The notes: a model not told the origin generated them from the letters alone. A DNA stretch of 64,000 nucleotides from Lewinella sp. IMCC34191 (GCF_003390935.1 NZ_QNQZ01000002.1:496001-560000); one strand, 5' to 3'; shown: positions 52,196-61,406, counted from the stretch's first letter. Program-made: numbers and translations.

Positions 52196-52951
52196 GACCG
52201 CCTCCTCCTCAAGGATAGTATCATCCACCAAAACGCGGCTACAGTGTTCGCAGGCCATAAGGCGCTTGCGCTGGCTGATCTCGAGCTGCTGCTGGGGCGG
52301 GATGGCGTTGAAGCATCCGCCGCAGGCATTCCGCTCGACGGTGACGACGGCCAGGCCGTTGCGGTAGTTATTGCGGGTCTTGTCGTAGGCGCGCAGAAGG
52401 CGATCCTCGATGAGCTTGCGCTGCTTGTCCGACTGGCGGCGGAGCTTCTTCTCTTCCTTTTCTGTCTTGGCGATGATGCTCTTCAGCTCTTCCTGCTTGA
52501 CGTCGAGAAGTTTGAGCTTGGCATCGCGACGCTCCTTGGTGGCGTCGAGGGTAGCGGTACGGGCTTCGAGGTCCTCGCTGGCGGTCTTGGCCTTCTTCTG
52601 GCTAAGCTGGATCTCCAGGCGCTGCATCTCGGTCTCCTTCATCAGGGCCTCGTACTCGCGGTTATTCTTGACGTTGTTCATCTGCTCCTCGTAGCGGCTG
52701 ATGAGCATGTCGGATTCCTTCATATTGGCCTCGTGGCGGCCGATCTCGGTCTTGAGCTCATCGACTTGGCCCTCGGTGCGGCTGATGCGGGTCTCGAGTC
52801 CGGCGATCTCGTCTTCCAGGTCGCTGACCTCCATGGGAAGCTCGCCCTTCAGGATCTCGATTTCGTCGATCTGGGAATCAATTAATTGCAGGCGATACAG
52901 TTCGCGCATTTTTTCTTCAACCGTCAAGTCGGTGGGGGCAGCAGCAGCCAT
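52187..52951 (-). CDS. Coiled-coil C4 zinc-ribbon protein
   Basis: A 254-residue cytoplasmic protein from ATG 52951. A long antiparallel coiled coil (about 10-200) rich in Glu, Lys and Leu is followed by a zinc ribbon with ACGGCFN and ACEHCSR, that is two C-x2-C pairs. This is the CT398-like zf-RING_7 family found in most Bacteroidota, usually next to the Nif3-like gene as here. It may bind nucleic acid or act in envelope biology; direct function is not established. Confidence 0.9.
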   Translation of the reverse strand: MAAAAPTDLTVEEKMRELYRLQLIDSQIDEIEILKGELPMEVSDLEDEIAGLETRISRTEGQVDELKTEIGRHEANMKESDMLISRYEEQMNNVKNNREYEALMKETEMQRLEIQLSQKKAKTASEDLEARTATLDATKERRDAKLKLLDVKQEELKSIIAKTEKEEKKLRRQSDKQRKLIEDRLLRAYDKTRNNYRNGLAVVTVERNACGGCFNAIPPQQQLEISQRKRLMACEHCSRVLVDDTILEEEAVES

Positions 52952-52982
52952 GCAGAATATCTTTAATGTTAGTGACAGGGTC

Positions 52983-53777
52983 CTATCCGATAGCGTAGCG
53001 GACCGGATTGGTGTTCCGCTCCGTCGAAAGGACCGCAAAGGTAGTAAATTCTTTAGTTAACAACTCCGCAAGTAATTGAGTTGTAAACTGTTCGCTTTCG
53101 TAGTGCCCGATGTCGCAGATCACGATCTCCCCGTCGGCGTCGAAGAACTCGTGGTATTTGTAGTCCGCCGTCACGAATACCTGCGCCCCCGCCCGCTTTG
53201 CGTCCGCCAGCAGGAAGCCGCCTGCGCCCCCGGCCACGGCCACCGTTTTTACTTCCCGATCCAGCAGCTCCGTGTGGCGTACGACCGGTACCTGCATTTT
53301 ATCCCGCAGCGTAGCCAGAAAGGCTGCTTCGGTAACCGGCTCGGCCAGCGTACCCACCATTCCCGATCCAACGGTTCCCTCCTCGTTTTTCGCGCGCAGC
53401 AGCCGCAGATCGTTCAGTCCCAGCCGCTGGGCGATGCGCTCGTTCACCCCCCGGTGGCGGACGTTGTCCAGGTTCGTATGGATAGCGTAAATCGCCACGC
53501 CGGTCCGTATGGCCTTGATCACGGTCCGTTCCACGTAGTTGGCTCCGTTCAGCCGTTTCAGCCCCCGGAATACGATCGGATGGTGGGCGACCACCAGGTT
53601 ACATCCGCGCTCCACCGCCTCGTCAATGATGGCCTCGGTGCAGTCCAGGCTCGTGAGCACACCGGTCACCTCGGTCTGCGGGTCACCCACGATCAGGCCG
53701 GCATTGTCGTAGCTCTCCTGCAGGTGCGGGGGGGCTATGCTTTCTAGGAAGTCGGTTACTTTTTGGATGGTTGGCAT
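52983..53777 (-). CDS. Nif3-like dinuclear metal centre protein
   Basis: A 264-residue protein of the Nif3/YqfO group. The usual segments are LQESYDNAGLIVGDP, VAHHPIVFRGLKRL with metal-binding His pair, IHTNLDNVRHRGVNERIA, and near the end ICDIGHYESEQF. Members form hexamers with two metal ions per subunit and are linked to GTP cyclohydrolase-like or envelope roles. ATG 53777 is chosen; the 46 in-frame codons upstream come from 7-bp repeat and junk sequence. The four-unit GGGTGCG array abuts the start codon. Confidence 0.92.
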   Translation of the reverse strand: MPTIQKVTDFLESIAPPHLQESYDNAGLIVGDPQTEVTGVLTSLDCTEAIIDEAVERGCNLVVAHHPIVFRGLKRLNGANYVERTVIKAIRTGVAIYAIHTNLDNVRHRGVNERIAQRLGLNDLRLLRAKNEEGTVGSGMVGTLAEPVTEAAFLATLRDKMQVPVVRHTELLDREVKTVAVAGGAGGFLLADAKRAGAQVFVTADYKYHEFFDADGEIVICDIGHYESEQFTTQLLAELLTKEFTTFAVLSTERNTNPVRYAIG

Positions 53778-53805
53778 GGGTGCGGGGTGCGGGGTGCGGG
53801 GTGCG
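53778..53805 (+). repeat. Four-unit heptanucleotide repeat abutting the Nif3-like start
   Basis: Four exact GGGTGCG units directly against the start codon of the minus-strand Nif3-like gene, so the transcript would carry CGCACCC repeats as its leader. Confidence 0.85.
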
Positions 53806-53873
53806 GTAGTATAACGGTTTCCCGGAACCTCGGAGTGTCGGTACGACCTGCGAGTGTTCCTTTTGGGGATCTC

Positions 53874-53901
53874 GGTTGTCAGTTGTCGGTTGTCAGTTGT
53901 C
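53874..53901 (+). repeat. Four-unit heptanucleotide repeat
   Basis: GGTTGTC and AGTTGTC alternate twice. Unit length and base pattern are like those of the other arrays. It lies between the Nif3-like and peptidase genes, before a copy of the dispersed GC-rich element (53920-53938). Confidence 0.85.
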
Positions 53902-53919
53902 CGTGCACCTTGCATTTTT

Positions 53920-53938
53920 TTGCGACGGAGCGCAGGTA
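53920..53938 (-). repeat. Dispersed GC-rich element, copy 6
   Basis: Minus-strand copy (TACCTGCGCTCCGTCGC), 6 bases beyond the stop codon of the peptidase gene. Confidence 0.6.
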
Positions 53939-53944
53939 GAATAC

Positions 53945-56218
53945 TTATTCATCGGGCCAGCGGATATCCCAACGTGGTTCCTTTCCGAGAAGATGCTCCA
54001 CGAAGTAATTCCAGCGGACCTTGGTGAAGTAGCGGCCTGCCTGACCGGTATAGCCGTGGCGCTGGCTGGGGAGGATGAGCATATCGAAGGGCTTATCGGC
54101 CTGTATGAGAGCTTCCGCTAGCTTGAAGGTAGCGGAGGGGTTGACGTTCTCGTCGATACCGCCGTGGGTGATGAGGAGTTTGCCCTTTAGGTTGCCGGCC
54201 ATGGTGATATTCGACTGTTGGTGGTAGGCCGAATCGACCGGCCAACCCATGTACATCTCGGGCCACCAGGCTTTTTCCATGCGGTGGTCGTGATCGCCGG
54301 AGCTGGCGACGGCAACCTGGTAAAAGTCCGGGTAGGCCAGTACCGCGTGACCGGCATCGTACCCCCCGGCGCTATGGCCGTAGATGCCGACCCGGGTGGT
54401 ATCGATCCAGCTATACCGCCGGCCTAGTTGGCGGATGGCCGCGACGTGATCCCCCAGGTTGCCTCCAAGGTTCTTGTAGGAAAAGTCGTGGAAAGCTTTC
54501 GACCGCCCCGGTGACCCGCGGCCGTCGATCCGGACGAGCACGAAGCCCAGTTCGGCAAAGGACTGCAGCGATAGGGCCTGACTGTAGTCGGTAGGATAAA
54601 CGTAGGTATGCGGACCGGTGTAGCTGGCCTCGATCACCGGGTAGCGTTGGGTGCTGTCGAAATTCGTGGGCTTCCAGATGGCCCCGAAGATTTGCGTCAG
54701 TCCATCTCCGGCGAGGGCCGTGAAGGGTTGGGGAGGGGACCAATTCGCCAGATCATGCGTCTCCGCCGTAGCCAGCTCGGCAATGACCTCCCCGGAACTC
54801 GCCCTACGCAGTACCGTGCGGGTAGGAGTGGTTACGGATGAATAGTTATCTACGATATATTGGCCATCCGGTGAAAAGGTCATCCGGTGGTGAGCCGGCT
54901 CCGGGGTCAGGAGTTGCAGGTCACGGCCGTCAAAGCCTATGCGGTAAAGCTGCTGGGCATAAGGATTATTTCCTCGTTCCCGCCCGGAAGCGGCAAAGTA
55001 AATGGTCCGCGTTTCCTCGTCTACACGGCCTATGGCGTCCACGTAAAAGTCGCCCCGGGTTAGGCGCTCCTCCTGACCGGTCGTGAGGTCCAGACTGTAG
55101 AGCTGCCGCCAGCCGGATTTCTCCGACAAGAAAAACAGCCGGTTGCTTCCCTCCGATAGTTCGAAGGTGAAATTGTCGACGTTGGTCGGGCTGCTTTCGG
55201 TGTAGAGCGTGTCCAGTTTTCCGGTGGGCAGATCGAGGGTATACAGCTCGACGCTTTTGAAGCCGCGCGGCTGCCACTGTAGGTACACTTTGTTACCGTT
55301 TTCGGACCACTGGGCATTCACCGTGTTGATATGCGTACCTCGGGGGAGATCGACGTTCACGCGTTCACCGGTTTCCGTATTGAAGAATACCGGTTCGAGG
55401 TAGACCATCCCGGTGTCACCGGGCGAGCCGCGGTAGTAAGACAGCAAGCGCGGCCGGTACAGGGTATCAACGCTCCAGTCTAGCAGATGCATTTTACCGG
55501 CGCTGCGTAAGTCGACGCGATTCGCCAGCAGCCATTTTCCGTCGGGCGACCAGCGTACGCCGAAGTGCTCCGGCCGGTCGCCGTTCTCGCCCTCGATGAT
55601 ATCGTCCCACCCGTACCAGGATGCATATTCGTACTCGCGCACCCCGTCGCTTGTCAGGGCCCGTTGCCCGGTGGAGTCGGGGCGACGGAGGTAAAGGTTA
55701 TGGTTCTCGGCGTAGGCTACCCAACTGCTGTCGGGGGCATAGCTTACCGCCTGGCGTTCGGTTTCCGTCCGCTTCTCCGGCGTCAGTACTTCGTTGTTCA
55801 AATCAAAACGGAAGCTTCGCGCTTTGACCGTGAATGTCAGGGTTCCGTCGGTATGGTGCTGAAGATCTTCGAGGGGAAGATCCTCCGCTTTCATGACTTC
55901 CCGCAGGGAATCCGAAAGAATGGATGCCAGGGCAGCGTGATCGAAGAGGGGTTGTGGTTGCCCGTCCGGCAAGGTCAATCCCCGGTAGCGCTTTGCCCCA
56001 CCCGCACGATCGATGAACCACAGGCCCGTACTGTCCGGGTACCAGTTAACTGGTACGTAGGCATTAGCGATCTTTTGGTAGTTGGTATTCCCAGGCAGGA
56101 AGGCCACGGCGCGGTCGTAAGCATCCCGGCTGATCGTATCCTGCGCGGAAGCGGACCGATGAAGCAGCAAGGCCATCAGTATCCAGGCACAGCGCAGGAA
56201 AATGGCAAACCGTGGCAT
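53945..56218 (-). CDS. S9 family (DPP IV-like) serine peptidase
   Basis: A 757-residue secreted enzyme (signal peptide ending ASAQ). A DPPIV_N beta-propeller (about 90-470) carries the segment YEYASWYGWDDIIEGENGDRPEHFGVRWSPDG. A C-terminal alpha/beta-hydrolase has GHSAGGYDAG with Ser616, the acid Asp689 (HGGIDENV) and His721 (SQRHGY). The Tyr of the usual GWSYGG is replaced by Ala here, as in some relatives. It releases dipeptides or oligopeptides in the periplasm. It follows the RfaE2 gene by only 5 bases. Confidence 0.9.
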   Translation of the reverse strand: MPRFAIFLRCAWILMALLLHRSASAQDTISRDAYDRAVAFLPGNTNYQKIANAYVPVNWYPDSTGLWFIDRAGGAKRYRGLTLPDGQPQPLFDHAALASILSDSLREVMKAEDLPLEDLQHHTDGTLTFTVKARSFRFDLNNEVLTPEKRTETERQAVSYAPDSSWVAYAENHNLYLRRPDSTGQRALTSDGVREYEYASWYGWDDIIEGENGDRPEHFGVRWSPDGKWLLANRVDLRSAGKMHLLDWSVDTLYRPRLLSYYRGSPGDTGMVYLEPVFFNTETGERVNVDLPRGTHINTVNAQWSENGNKVYLQWQPRGFKSVELYTLDLPTGKLDTLYTESSPTNVDNFTFELSEGSNRLFFLSEKSGWRQLYSLDLTTGQEERLTRGDFYVDAIGRVDEETRTIYFAASGRERGNNPYAQQLYRIGFDGRDLQLLTPEPAHHRMTFSPDGQYIVDNYSSVTTPTRTVLRRASSGEVIAELATAETHDLANWSPPQPFTALAGDGLTQIFGAIWKPTNFDSTQRYPVIEASYTGPHTYVYPTDYSQALSLQSFAELGFVLVRIDGRGSPGRSKAFHDFSYKNLGGNLGDHVAAIRQLGRRYSWIDTTRVGIYGHSAGGYDAGHAVLAYPDFYQVAVASSGDHDHRMEKAWWPEMYMGWPVDSAYHQQSNITMAGNLKGKLLITHGGIDENVNPSATFKLAEALIQADKPFDMLILPSQRHGYTGQAGRYFTKVRWNYFVEHLLGKEPRWDIRWPDE

Positions 56219-56223
56219 AGTGG

Positions 56224-56721
56224 CTAAGCTACTTCCTCCCGAATCGAAGATAAGATTCCGGTACTGCTGTGGCCGTCCAGATAAGGCAGCACCTCGACGG
56301 ATCCGCCCCAGCTCCGTACTTCCGTGGCTCCGACTATGGTATCCGGGGTGTAGTCTCCCCCCTTCACCAGAATGTCCGGCCGCAGCGACTTGATGAGCTC
56401 CAGGGGCGTGTCCTCGTCGAAGGGGATAACGCCGTCGACAAAGAACAGGCTGGCCAGCAACTGCATCCGGGCCGCCAGCGGCATGACCGGCCGGCTGCTT
56501 CCCTTCAGGCGGCGCACGCTTTCGTCGGTGTTCACGCCCACGATGAGGCGGTGCCCCAGTCCGGCCGCCTGCGCCAGGTAGGTGAGGTGACCGGGATGGA
56601 CCAGGTCGAACACCCCGTTCGTAAATACCGTGCGTTGGCTCACCGTTCGCCAGCCACAGCGGCGGCGGCTCAGGTCGGCGAGGGGAAGAAGCTTGTCGTG
56701 GACGAGTTCGAGTGGCGTCAT
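56224..56721 (-). CDS. rfaE2: D-glycero-beta-D-manno-heptose 1-phosphate adenylyltransferase
   Basis: A 165-residue cytidylyltransferase-fold enzyme with FTNGVFDLVHPGHLTYL (HxGH at 42-45), VGVNTDESVRRLKG and LVKGGDYTPDTIVGA, as in the RfaE2/HldE C-terminal domain. It makes ADP-heptose for lipopolysaccharide inner core. It is a single-domain form; the kinase partner (RfaE1) is not in this window. Start ATG 56721; the following peptidase gene begins 5 bases after its stop, with a weak box TAGCTTAG overlapping it. Confidence 0.92.
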   Translation of the reverse strand: MTPLELVHDKLLPLADLSRRRCGWRTVSQRTVFTNGVFDLVHPGHLTYLAQAAGLGHRLIVGVNTDESVRRLKGSSRPVMPLAARMQLLASLFFVDGVIPFDEDTPLELIKSLRPDILVKGGDYTPDTIVGATEVRSWGGSVEVLPYLDGHSSTGILSSIREEVA

Positions 56722-56844
56722 GGCGAAAATTCGCTGGAAAAAAGGGTTTACTCCATCAAGCTACGGTGAATTCACTGGTCTCCTGCATTTATTGCTGGAA
56801 ATCGTAAAACCCCTTACACCAATTACACCATACTCCATTATAAA

Positions 56845-57321
56845 TCAATGCCTTACACCTGCCCGATACCTTACCCAGGCATTGTAAACCAAACGAAAGG
56901 GCATGACGGCGGACGCTACGACGGCCCAGACCCCGAAAAAGCGATATTCGGCGTGCATGTACTTGTCCATGGTATCTCCGAGCTCGGCATCTAGTCCGCG
57001 GATCAGTACATCGGGACCGCGCTCATCGAAGTAAATGATAAAGGCATTGAACTCCTGCACCATGTAGAAGATAAGCGGGATCAGCAGAAACGCCACCGCC
57101 GCCTGCGCGATCAACTGATCGCGCAGCCACGTCACGTGCAATAGAAAGAGGTAGCGGGTGGCGGTTACGGCAACGACGACGTAGATGAAATTAGCGACGT
57201 AGAACGGGAAGTCAGGTACCGTACTGTAGATCGGCAGCAGCACCATGCAGGCCAGTACGACCGCGAAGGCCCACCAGCTAAGCTCGAAAACGGCCGTAAT
57301 GCCCCCCTTACTATTGACCAA
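56845..57321 (-). CDS. Four-helix membrane protein, unknown function
   Basis: A 158-residue protein with four hydrophobic segments (about 12-28, 35-55, 70-88 and 122-142) and an acidic outer loop (YFDERGPDVLIRGLDAELGDTMDKY). No family recognised. Its first 11 bases overlap the 3' end of the serA-like gene, so the two are translationally coupled, a common arrangement in related Bacteroidota for small membrane partners. Function unknown. Confidence 0.65.
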   Translation of the reverse strand: MVNSKGGITAVFELSWWAFAVVLACMVLLPIYSTVPDFPFYVANFIYVVVAVTATRYLFLLHVTWLRDQLIAQAAVAFLLIPLIFYMVQEFNAFIIYFDERGPDVLIRGLDAELGDTMDKYMHAEYRFFGVWAVVASAVMPFRLVYNAWVRYRAGVRH

Positions 57322-58252
57322 AGTGATCGCGAAGCTTTTCGAATAGTTCTACTCCGATATTATCCTGGGCTTCGGCCGTGGCGGCACCGATGTGGGGCGA
57401 TACGCTCAGGCGGGGGTGTTCCAGCAGGTCACGACGGGGGCTCGGCTCGCCGATGAAGACGTCGAGCGCGGCACCGGCGATCTTGCCGCTGTTCAGGCCT
57501 TCGAGCAGGGCATCCTCGTTAATGACACCGCCGCGGCTGGTATTGGCGATAATGACGCCGTCCTTCATTTTCGCGATCTCCTCCGCGTTGATCAGGTTAC
57601 CGCCGGGCACGTGAATGGTGATGTAGTCCGCCTGCGGAAGCGCCTCCTCGAGGGGTACCGTATTCAGTTTGAAGTCCATATCGCGGCCGTCGGCAAAACT
57701 CAGCTTGACCGTATCCGACTCCTTGTACAGATCGACGGGTAGCACTTTCATGCCCATACCCAGCCCGATCCGGGCGGCGGCCATGCCGATGCGTCCGAAG
57801 CCGATCACGACCAGCGTACGCCCGCGCAGCTGCTGGCCGCCCGCGTAGGCCTTTTTGAGCTTGGCGAAGTCGCCGTCCTTTGCAGTGAGTTCGCGGTTGG
57901 AGCGGTGCAGAAAGCGGCTCAAACCGAAGAAGTGGGCGAATACCAGTTCCGCTACGGCGTCGCTCGAGGCCGCGGGGGTATTGTAGGTCGGAATACCCTT
58001 GCTCTTGGCATACTCGTGATCGATATTATCGATGCCTACCCCACCCCGGAGAATGGCTTTCAGATTGGGGCTGGCGTCAATGAGATCTTTCCGGACCTTG
58101 GTTGCGCTACGGACGATGATGGCGTCGTAATCGTTGAGCTTGGTCATCAGTTCGTCCTGGGGGATCTTCTTCGTGTCGACGGAAAAACCGGCCTCTTCGA
58201 GAAGTTGCTTTCCATTGGCTGCAATGCCGTCGTTAGCTAGTATGCGGATCAT
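57311..58252 (-). CDS. serA: D-3-phosphoglycerate dehydrogenase (SerA-type, short form)
   Basis: A 313-residue 2-hydroxyacid dehydrogenase. The NAD-binding motif is VVIGFGRIGMAAARIGLGMG, followed by VDLYKES, IHVPGGNLINAEEI, NTSRGGVINEDALLEGL and SPHIGAATAEAQDNIG with the catalytic His. Arg and Glu of the active site are present (RGGVGIDNID; DVFIGEP). It lacks the C-terminal ACT domain, as do many Bacteroidota forms. It makes phosphohydroxypyruvate for serine synthesis. Two or three degenerate heptamer units (58268-58288) precede the start. Confidence 0.9.
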   Translation of the reverse strand: MIRILANDGIAANGKQLLEEAGFSVDTKKIPQDELMTKLNDYDAIIVRSATKVRKDLIDASPNLKAILRGGVGIDNIDHEYAKSKGIPTYNTPAASSDAVAELVFAHFFGLSRFLHRSNRELTAKDGDFAKLKKAYAGGQQLRGRTLVVIGFGRIGMAAARIGLGMGMKVLPVDLYKESDTVKLSFADGRDMDFKLNTVPLEEALPQADYITIHVPGGNLINAEEIAKMKDGVIIANTSRGGVINEDALLEGLNSGKIAGAALDVFIGEPSPRRDLLEHPRLSVSPHIGAATAEAQDNIGVELFEKLRDHFGQ

Positions 58253-58472
58253 ATATCTTGTTTTGGGAGTTGTTGGTTGTCTGTTAGCGGGACCCCGGCC
58301 GGCCCGGGGAGGGCGCTATATCGGAGGGTTCCGGTTGTCGCTTAACGTGCAGGCCGGGCCTTTGATCACGTAAGGGCGGCAAAGTTAGTAATCCTCAACC
58401 CGGCGGGCTGAACGTTTGTCTTGTATGTTACGAGTTCTATCGACTAAGCGGTGACAGCGCGCCCGAACCGCC

Positions 58473-58480
58473 TACTTTTG
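58473..58480 (+). promoter_or_regulatory. -7 box ending 4 bases before start codon
   Basis: TACTTTTG is a perfect TAnnTTTG ending 4 bases before ATG 58485, implying a leaderless mRNA for the CvpA-family gene. No clear -33 TTTG is present. Confidence 0.5.
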
Positions 58481-58484
58481 TCCT

Positions 58485-59057
58485 ATGGTTATCGACATCA
58501 TCTGCCTGGTTTTTCTTGCCTACGGGTTCTGGGTCGGCTACAGCCGGGGCATCATCTCCACGGTACTCAGCCTGGTCAGTTACGTATTCGGCATCCTGGC
58601 GGCCATGAAGTTCGGGCCCATCGCCGCCGAAATGATCTTCAACGCTTTCCCGGCGGTCACCAGTGCCGGGGCGTTTCTGCTCGGCGTGGTGCTGTTGTTT
58701 TTCCTTACGCTGGTGCTCTTTCGCATCCTGGCCCGGGGCCTCACCGGCGCGCTGGAATCCGTAAATATCAACTTCATCAACCAGATCCTCGGCGGCATCC
58801 TGTCGGGCCTGTTTTTCACCTTCATCTTCTCCGGGCTGGTCTATTTCGGTGACCGCAGCCGCATCATTTCCGATGAGGTACGCGCCGACAGCATTACCTA
58901 CCCCGTCCTCGCGAAGCTGCCCGATATAGTAATCGACAACGCCCAGGCCATCTTCCCGATTTTTTACGATTTCTACGAGCAGGCCGTGGATGCCATGGAC
59001 CGATTACGCGACGGGGTCGAGCAATCGGAATCCGACAGTATTTTCGACCTGGAATAG
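58485..59057 (+). CDS. CvpA-family membrane protein
   Basis: A 190-residue protein with four transmembrane helices. The CvpA pattern is clear: IDIICLVFLAYGFWVGYSRGIISTVLSLVSYV at the start, a third helix region FFLTLVLFRILARGLTGAL, and INQILGGILSGLFFTFIFSGLVYF. Family members are linked to colicin V production and membrane homeostasis. The acidic C-terminal tail is cytoplasmic or periplasmic. Likely a single-gene transcript with a leaderless start. Confidence 0.85.
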   Translation: MVIDIICLVFLAYGFWVGYSRGIISTVLSLVSYVFGILAAMKFGPIAAEMIFNAFPAVTSAGAFLLGVVLLFFLTLVLFRILARGLTGALESVNINFINQILGGILSGLFFTFIFSGLVYFGDRSRIISDEVRADSITYPVLAKLPDIVIDNAQAIFPIFYDFYEQAVDAMDRLRDGVEQSESDSIFDLE

Positions 59058-59141
59058 ACTTTATTCACTATACTTGCTCCATTGAGGCCCCTTGTATCCT
59101 TTTTCAGTCGTCATGCATCGGGTTAACTAGTCATCAGAATT

Positions 59142-60377
59142 ATGCTAGCTCCCGCTATCCCCTCCAACGAGGAAGCCAGGGTACGCGCCCTGCACGCGTA
59201 TAACATCCTGGACACGCTCCCCGAGCGGCAGTTCGACAATATCGTCAACCTCGCCGCCAAGATTTGCGGCACCCCGGTGTCCCTGATCAGCCTGGTAGAT
59301 AGCGACCGCTGCTGGTTCAAGGCCAAGATCGGCGTCGGCCAGATGACCGAAGCGCCCCGCCGGATTGCCTACGCCGCCCACGCGATCAACTCTCCGACCG
59401 AACAGATGGTGGTAGAGGATGCCCTGACGGACGACCGCTTCTGCGACTGCCCCCTGGTTACGGCCGACCCCCCCATGCGTTTCTACGTCGGTACCCCGCT
59501 GGTAGATGCGGGCGGATTCGTGCTCGGCACCCTCTGTGTGATCGACCATCGGCCCCGCAAACTCGATGCACTGCAGTTGGATATGCTCCGCACGCTGGCC
59601 GTCCAAACAGTGGATCAGATATATACGCGCCTGGAAATCAACCGGATCGAGGCACTGAACCGGGAACTCGAAGCAAAAAACGAGGAACTGGACCAGTACG
59701 CTTCCATCATATCGCACGATCTGAAGCAGCCCCTGCGGACGGTGCGGGGCTTCCTCGACATTATCCACGAAGATTACGGTGACGATCTGCAGGAATCCCT
59801 ACGGGAATACCTGGCGCTGATCGATAAGACGACCGGACATATGCAGAACATGGTCCACAATATGCTGGCCTACGCGCGTGTCGGCACCCAACGCCAGCGG
59901 ACGGCCGTTAGCCTGCACCGCATGCTAGCGGAAATCACCGTCGATTTCGCGCAAGTGATTCGGGAGCGCAGGGCAAGCATCACCGTTGACAAATCGCTAC
60001 CGGAGGTGTACGGGTACGCGCCGGAGATTCGACAACTGCTGCAAAACCTGATTTCCAACGCGCTGAAGTTCGTTGCCCCCACCGTCATTCCCCAGCTCCG
60101 CATTTCGGCAAAGGAGACACATAAGTATTGGCGCATCAGCGTCGCGGATAACGGAATCGGCATTCCCGCCCGGCAGCGGCGAAACGTTTTCCGTCTTTTC
60201 GAACGGCTGCACGACAGCAGCGAATTTGAGGGGCAGGGCATCGGCCTGGCGTTCTGCAGTAAGATCGTCAAGCTTCACGGCGGAGAAGTCGGCGTAACGG
60301 GCAACGAGTCCGGCGGCAGCACCTTCTGGTTTACCATTCCGAAAGTCAAGGCGGTGGACCAGTCGGTAGCGGCTTAG
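59142..60377 (+). CDS. GAF-domain sensor histidine kinase
   Basis: A 411-residue cytoplasmic kinase. The N-terminal GAF domain (about 25-160) opens with ILDTLPERQFDNIVNLAAKICGTPVSLISLVD and ends FVLGTLCVIDHRPRKL. A short coiled coil leads to HisKA-type SHDLKQPLRTVRG with His192 and to a HATPase (NLISNALKF, VADNGIGIP, GQGIGLAFCSKIV). This is the common phytochrome-like kinase layout without a bilin Cys. No response regulator gene is adjacent. The stop overlaps the holA gene by 4 bases on the other strand. Confidence 0.9.
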   Translation: MLAPAIPSNEEARVRALHAYNILDTLPERQFDNIVNLAAKICGTPVSLISLVDSDRCWFKAKIGVGQMTEAPRRIAYAAHAINSPTEQMVVEDALTDDRFCDCPLVTADPPMRFYVGTPLVDAGGFVLGTLCVIDHRPRKLDALQLDMLRTLAVQTVDQIYTRLEINRIEALNRELEAKNEELDQYASIISHDLKQPLRTVRGFLDIIHEDYGDDLQESLREYLALIDKTTGHMQNMVHNMLAYARVGTQRQRTAVSLHRMLAEITVDFAQVIRERRASITVDKSLPEVYGYAPEIRQLLQNLISNALKFVAPTVIPQLRISAKETHKYWRISVADNGIGIPARQRRNVFRLFERLHDSSEFEGQGIGLAFCSKIVKLHGGEVGVTGNESGGSTFWFTIPKVKAVDQSVAA

Positions 60378-61402
60378 GCCCGCTCCCGGTCGTGCATCAA
60401 CCGCCAGACCATTTCTTTCATCAGTTCGCTTTCCTCCTTACCCGCCAGATTACTCCCGACCCCCTTGCTCTTCAGGTCGTACTCCCGTAGCAGGGCGAAC
60501 ACCTGGTAAAGATCTTTTACCGAGTAATTGCGGGCGGTACGTTCGTAGTCGGCCAGAAAGAAATCGAACCGCAGCCCCAGCGTTTTCATGATAGCTTGCC
60601 GGCTCTCGCGTTTGGCGTGCAGTTCCTTAAGCAGGAAAACCTTACTGAAATAATTGTACAGGCTACCGGTCACCATTGGTAGCGGGGCGGCTTTCGGGTT
60701 GGCGCGGAAGTACTGCAGGATGCGGGCCGCCTTCGTGGTTTCCCCGTGCCCGATGGCCCGCTGGAGCTCAAATACGTTGTGGTCCTTACTGATGCCCACC
60801 TGTTCCTCGACGATCTCGGTGGTGACCTCCGTCCCCTTTGCCAGATTGAGCATGAGCTTGTCCAGCTCGTTGGTGATCTTGCCCAGGCTGGTTCCCAGGT
60901 ACTCGGCAAGGAGATTACTGGCTTCCGGCTTGATGGCGTACTTGCGATCCTTCAGGTAATGGGTGATCCAGGCGGGTACCTTATTGTCGTACAATCCCTT
61001 GGATTCGAAGACCACGCCGTTCTTGCGGATGTTTTTAAACAGCGTCAGATTGCCATTCAGTTTCTTATGCTTGTGGCTGATCACGAGGATGGTGGTGGGG
61101 GAAGGTTTCTCGGCGTAAGCGGCCAGTTCCTTCAGTTCCCGCATGTCCTGGGCCTCGCGGAGAATGACCAACTGGCGTTCGGCCATCATGGGAAAGCGGC
61201 GGGCGGCGTCCACGATCTGGAGGTACTCCGTGTCTTTCCCGTAGGCAATGGTCTGGTTGAAGGCCCGCTCGTGTTCGGCCAGGGCGTGGCGCTCGATGGC
61301 CTCCTCCAACTGGTCGATGAAGTAAGGTTCTTCCCCGTGAAGGAGGTAGAGTGGCTTAAAGTCTTTGGCCTTGATCGATTTCAGCAGGGCGGAGAAGTCC
61401 AT
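60374..61402 (-). CDS. holA: DNA polymerase III delta subunit
   Basis: A 342-residue clamp-loader subunit. The start DFSALLKSIKAKDFKPLYLLHGEEPYFIDQLEEAI is the family hallmark, followed by FPMMAERQLVILREAQDMRELKELAAY, and SNLLAEYLGTSLGKITNELDKLML. It opens the beta clamp during DNA replication together with gamma/tau and delta-prime. Length is typical. A TACCTTCG box ends 4 bases before its ATG, another leaderless candidate. It is divergent from the ABC ATPase gene. Confidence 0.92.
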   Translation of the reverse strand: MDFSALLKSIKAKDFKPLYLLHGEEPYFIDQLEEAIERHALAEHERAFNQTIAYGKDTEYLQIVDAARRFPMMAERQLVILREAQDMRELKELAAYAEKPSPTTILVISHKHKKLNGNLTLFKNIRKNGVVFESKGLYDNKVPAWITHYLKDRKYAIKPEASNLLAEYLGTSLGKITNELDKLMLNLAKGTEVTTEIVEEQVGISKDHNVFELQRAIGHGETTKAARILQYFRANPKAAPLPMVTGSLYNYFSKVFLLKELHAKRESRQAIMKTLGLRFDFFLADYERTARNYSVKDLYQVFALLREYDLKSKGVGSNLAGKEESELMKEMVWRLMHDRERA

Positions 61403-61406
61403 GCGG

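Noticed and set aside
56224-56231. TAGCTTAG as a leaderless promoter box for the S9 peptidase
   Set aside because: It contains the RfaE2 stop codon and has a changed TTTG; co-transcription with rfaE2 explains the gene better.
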